A stretch of 7,305 nt of DNA from Armatimonadota bacterium (GTDB taxonomy: Bacteria; Armatimonadota; Armatimonadia; Armatimonadales; Armatimonadaceae). Each line of letters begins with the position of its first letter. The stretch's first letter is position 1. The position numbers and the translations under genes are program-made. The stretch lies in contig JACMIS010000582.1 of NCBI GenBank assembly GCA_014381035.1, positions 1 to 7,305 of the forward strand. Reading direction: 5' to 3'. Shown in pieces: positions 6,885 through 7,305 of this stretch. A model generated the notes under the pieces. The model made no database searches. It was not told where the DNA came from and saw only the letters and a list, made by a program, of their open reading frames with translations.

Positions 6885-7197
6885 TTACGAACCGGGTAAA
6901 GATCGCCGCAACATCGCGACTTCCTCTTCAAGTCGTTTGCGTTCGCGGTCACCGTGCTGTTGTCGCCAGTCCGCGATCACTTCGGTCATCACGCGCCGCA
7001 CCCGGTCGTCAATCGCGTTGCGCCCTTCCTCTAAAACCGCGCCCCGCGTTCGTCAGTTCGGCAACTTCCTTCTGGATCGCTACGATAGTACGTTTCACCT
7101 CGGTGTTCAGTCCGGTTTGCTGTTGGTGACGTTCATCGAACAGCGTCAGACACCGGTTGAACTCCCAGAGCGCGTTGAATACTTCCAGTGGATTCAT
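6885..7197 (-). pseudogene. Frameshifted gene for a small charged helical protein
   Basis: On the minus strand a frame starts at ATG 7197 (MNPLEVFNALWEFNRC) and runs in good codons to VAELTNAG, after which it turns into GRGFRGRAQRD and stops at 7009. At the same place the neighbouring frame opens and continues as AVLEEGRNAIDDRVRRVM, then TEVIADWRQQHGDRERKR and LEEEVAMLRRSLPGS, stopping at 6885. Removing one G from the GGGG run (plus-strand CCCC, 7042-7045) joins the halves as ELTNAGAVLEEGRNA and gives a 103-residue protein. It is rich in Glu, Arg and Lys, with heptad-like leucines and valines at about 34-60 and 85-100, suggesting a coiled coil. No signal peptide or known domain is seen. A real mutation, a sequencing error or ribosomal frameshifting are all possible. 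The gene converges on the flavoprotein gene with about 30 bases between, and no terminator is obvious. Confidence 0.7.
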
Positions 7198-7212
7198 TGA
7201 ACCGTGATTCCC

Positions 7213-7240
7213 TTGTTTCGTCGCGCTCGGTCGTTAGAAT
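7213..7240 (+). promoter_or_regulatory. Candidate promoter for a gene leaving the window
   Basis: TTGTTT (7213-7218) and TAGAAT (7235-7240) are spaced by 16 bases and resemble a sigma-70 promoter. Transcription would start near 7247. It points to the right, divergent from the frameshifted gene. Confidence 0.35.
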
Positions 7241-7248
7241 CTTGCAAT

Positions 7249-7305
7249 ATGGACGTGCAAAGCCGCAGCTCCCGCAAAATATCCTGTTGGACGGAAAGGT
7301 CATGA
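7249..7305 (+). other. Short leader frame and possible start of the next gene
   Basis: An 18-codon frame (MDVQSRSSRKISCWTERS) begins about eight bases after the TAGAAT box and ends in TGA at the last base of the window. Its stop overlaps an ATG at 7302 that has GGAAAGG at 7293-7299 in front of it. I infer that 7302 may be the true start of the next gene, with 7249-7301 as its untranslated leader or an upstream coupled frame. The frame of that ATG is also open upstream to a TTG at 7242, reading LPQNILLDGKVM at its end, so a longer N-terminus cannot be excluded. Confidence 0.3.

Noticed and set aside
6731..7200. Plus-strand frames running from the end of the flavoprotein gene to 7200
   Set aside because: They are antisense to the frameshifted minus-strand gene and show no motif or ribosome site.

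Overview
The window looks like a chromosomal stretch of a GC-rich bacterium, most probably a member of the Armatimonadota. The main clue is the prepilin gene at 3105-3878. Its N-terminus (GFTLIELL, then [13 protein letters not shown]) and its H-X9-DG C-terminal motif belong to the DUF1559 type that is expanded in Armatimonadota and Planctomycetes. The phylum call is an inference from this one signature. The other recognisable genes are housekeeping.

Layout, left to right. The 3' end of enolase (eno) enters from the left. It overlaps by ATGA a 41-codon fragment that looks like the tail of a VOC/glyoxalase-type protein. Next comes an AT-rich segment (about 440-1330) carrying a RibD/DHFR-like reductase gene and an AT-rich non-coding stretch; it looks like transferred DNA. 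Pyruvate kinase (pyk) follows, probably starting at a TTG behind a very strong ribosome binding site, and ends in a perfect hairpin terminator. On the other side of that terminator, reading toward it on the minus strand, are a DUF1559 prepilin and a small predicted lipoprotein. Upstream of them, also on the minus strand, is a small membrane protein with HxH and CxxC motifs that resembles DUF2946.

A compact divergent control region (about 4439-4555) separates that gene from plus-strand tsaC (tRNA t6A synthesis), which is followed by a BaiN/HI0933-type flavoprotein. Last, a minus-strand gene for a small charged helical protein is broken by a single-base frameshift in a G run. The window ends at what may be the start of another plus-strand gene.

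How the parts relate: eno and pyk catalyse the last two steps of glycolysis and are separated only by the VOC fragment and the AT-rich insert. The prepilin and the lipoprotein probably form a two-gene unit for an envelope or secretion function. tsaC and the flavoprotein are near neighbours on the same strand without an obvious shared pathway. I found no CRISPR array, tRNA, rRNA, transposase or recognisable defence system. The points most worth checking are the frameshifted gene, the AT-rich island beside the truncated VOC fragment, the 45-base inverted repeat over a start codon, and the prepilin-lipoprotein pair.
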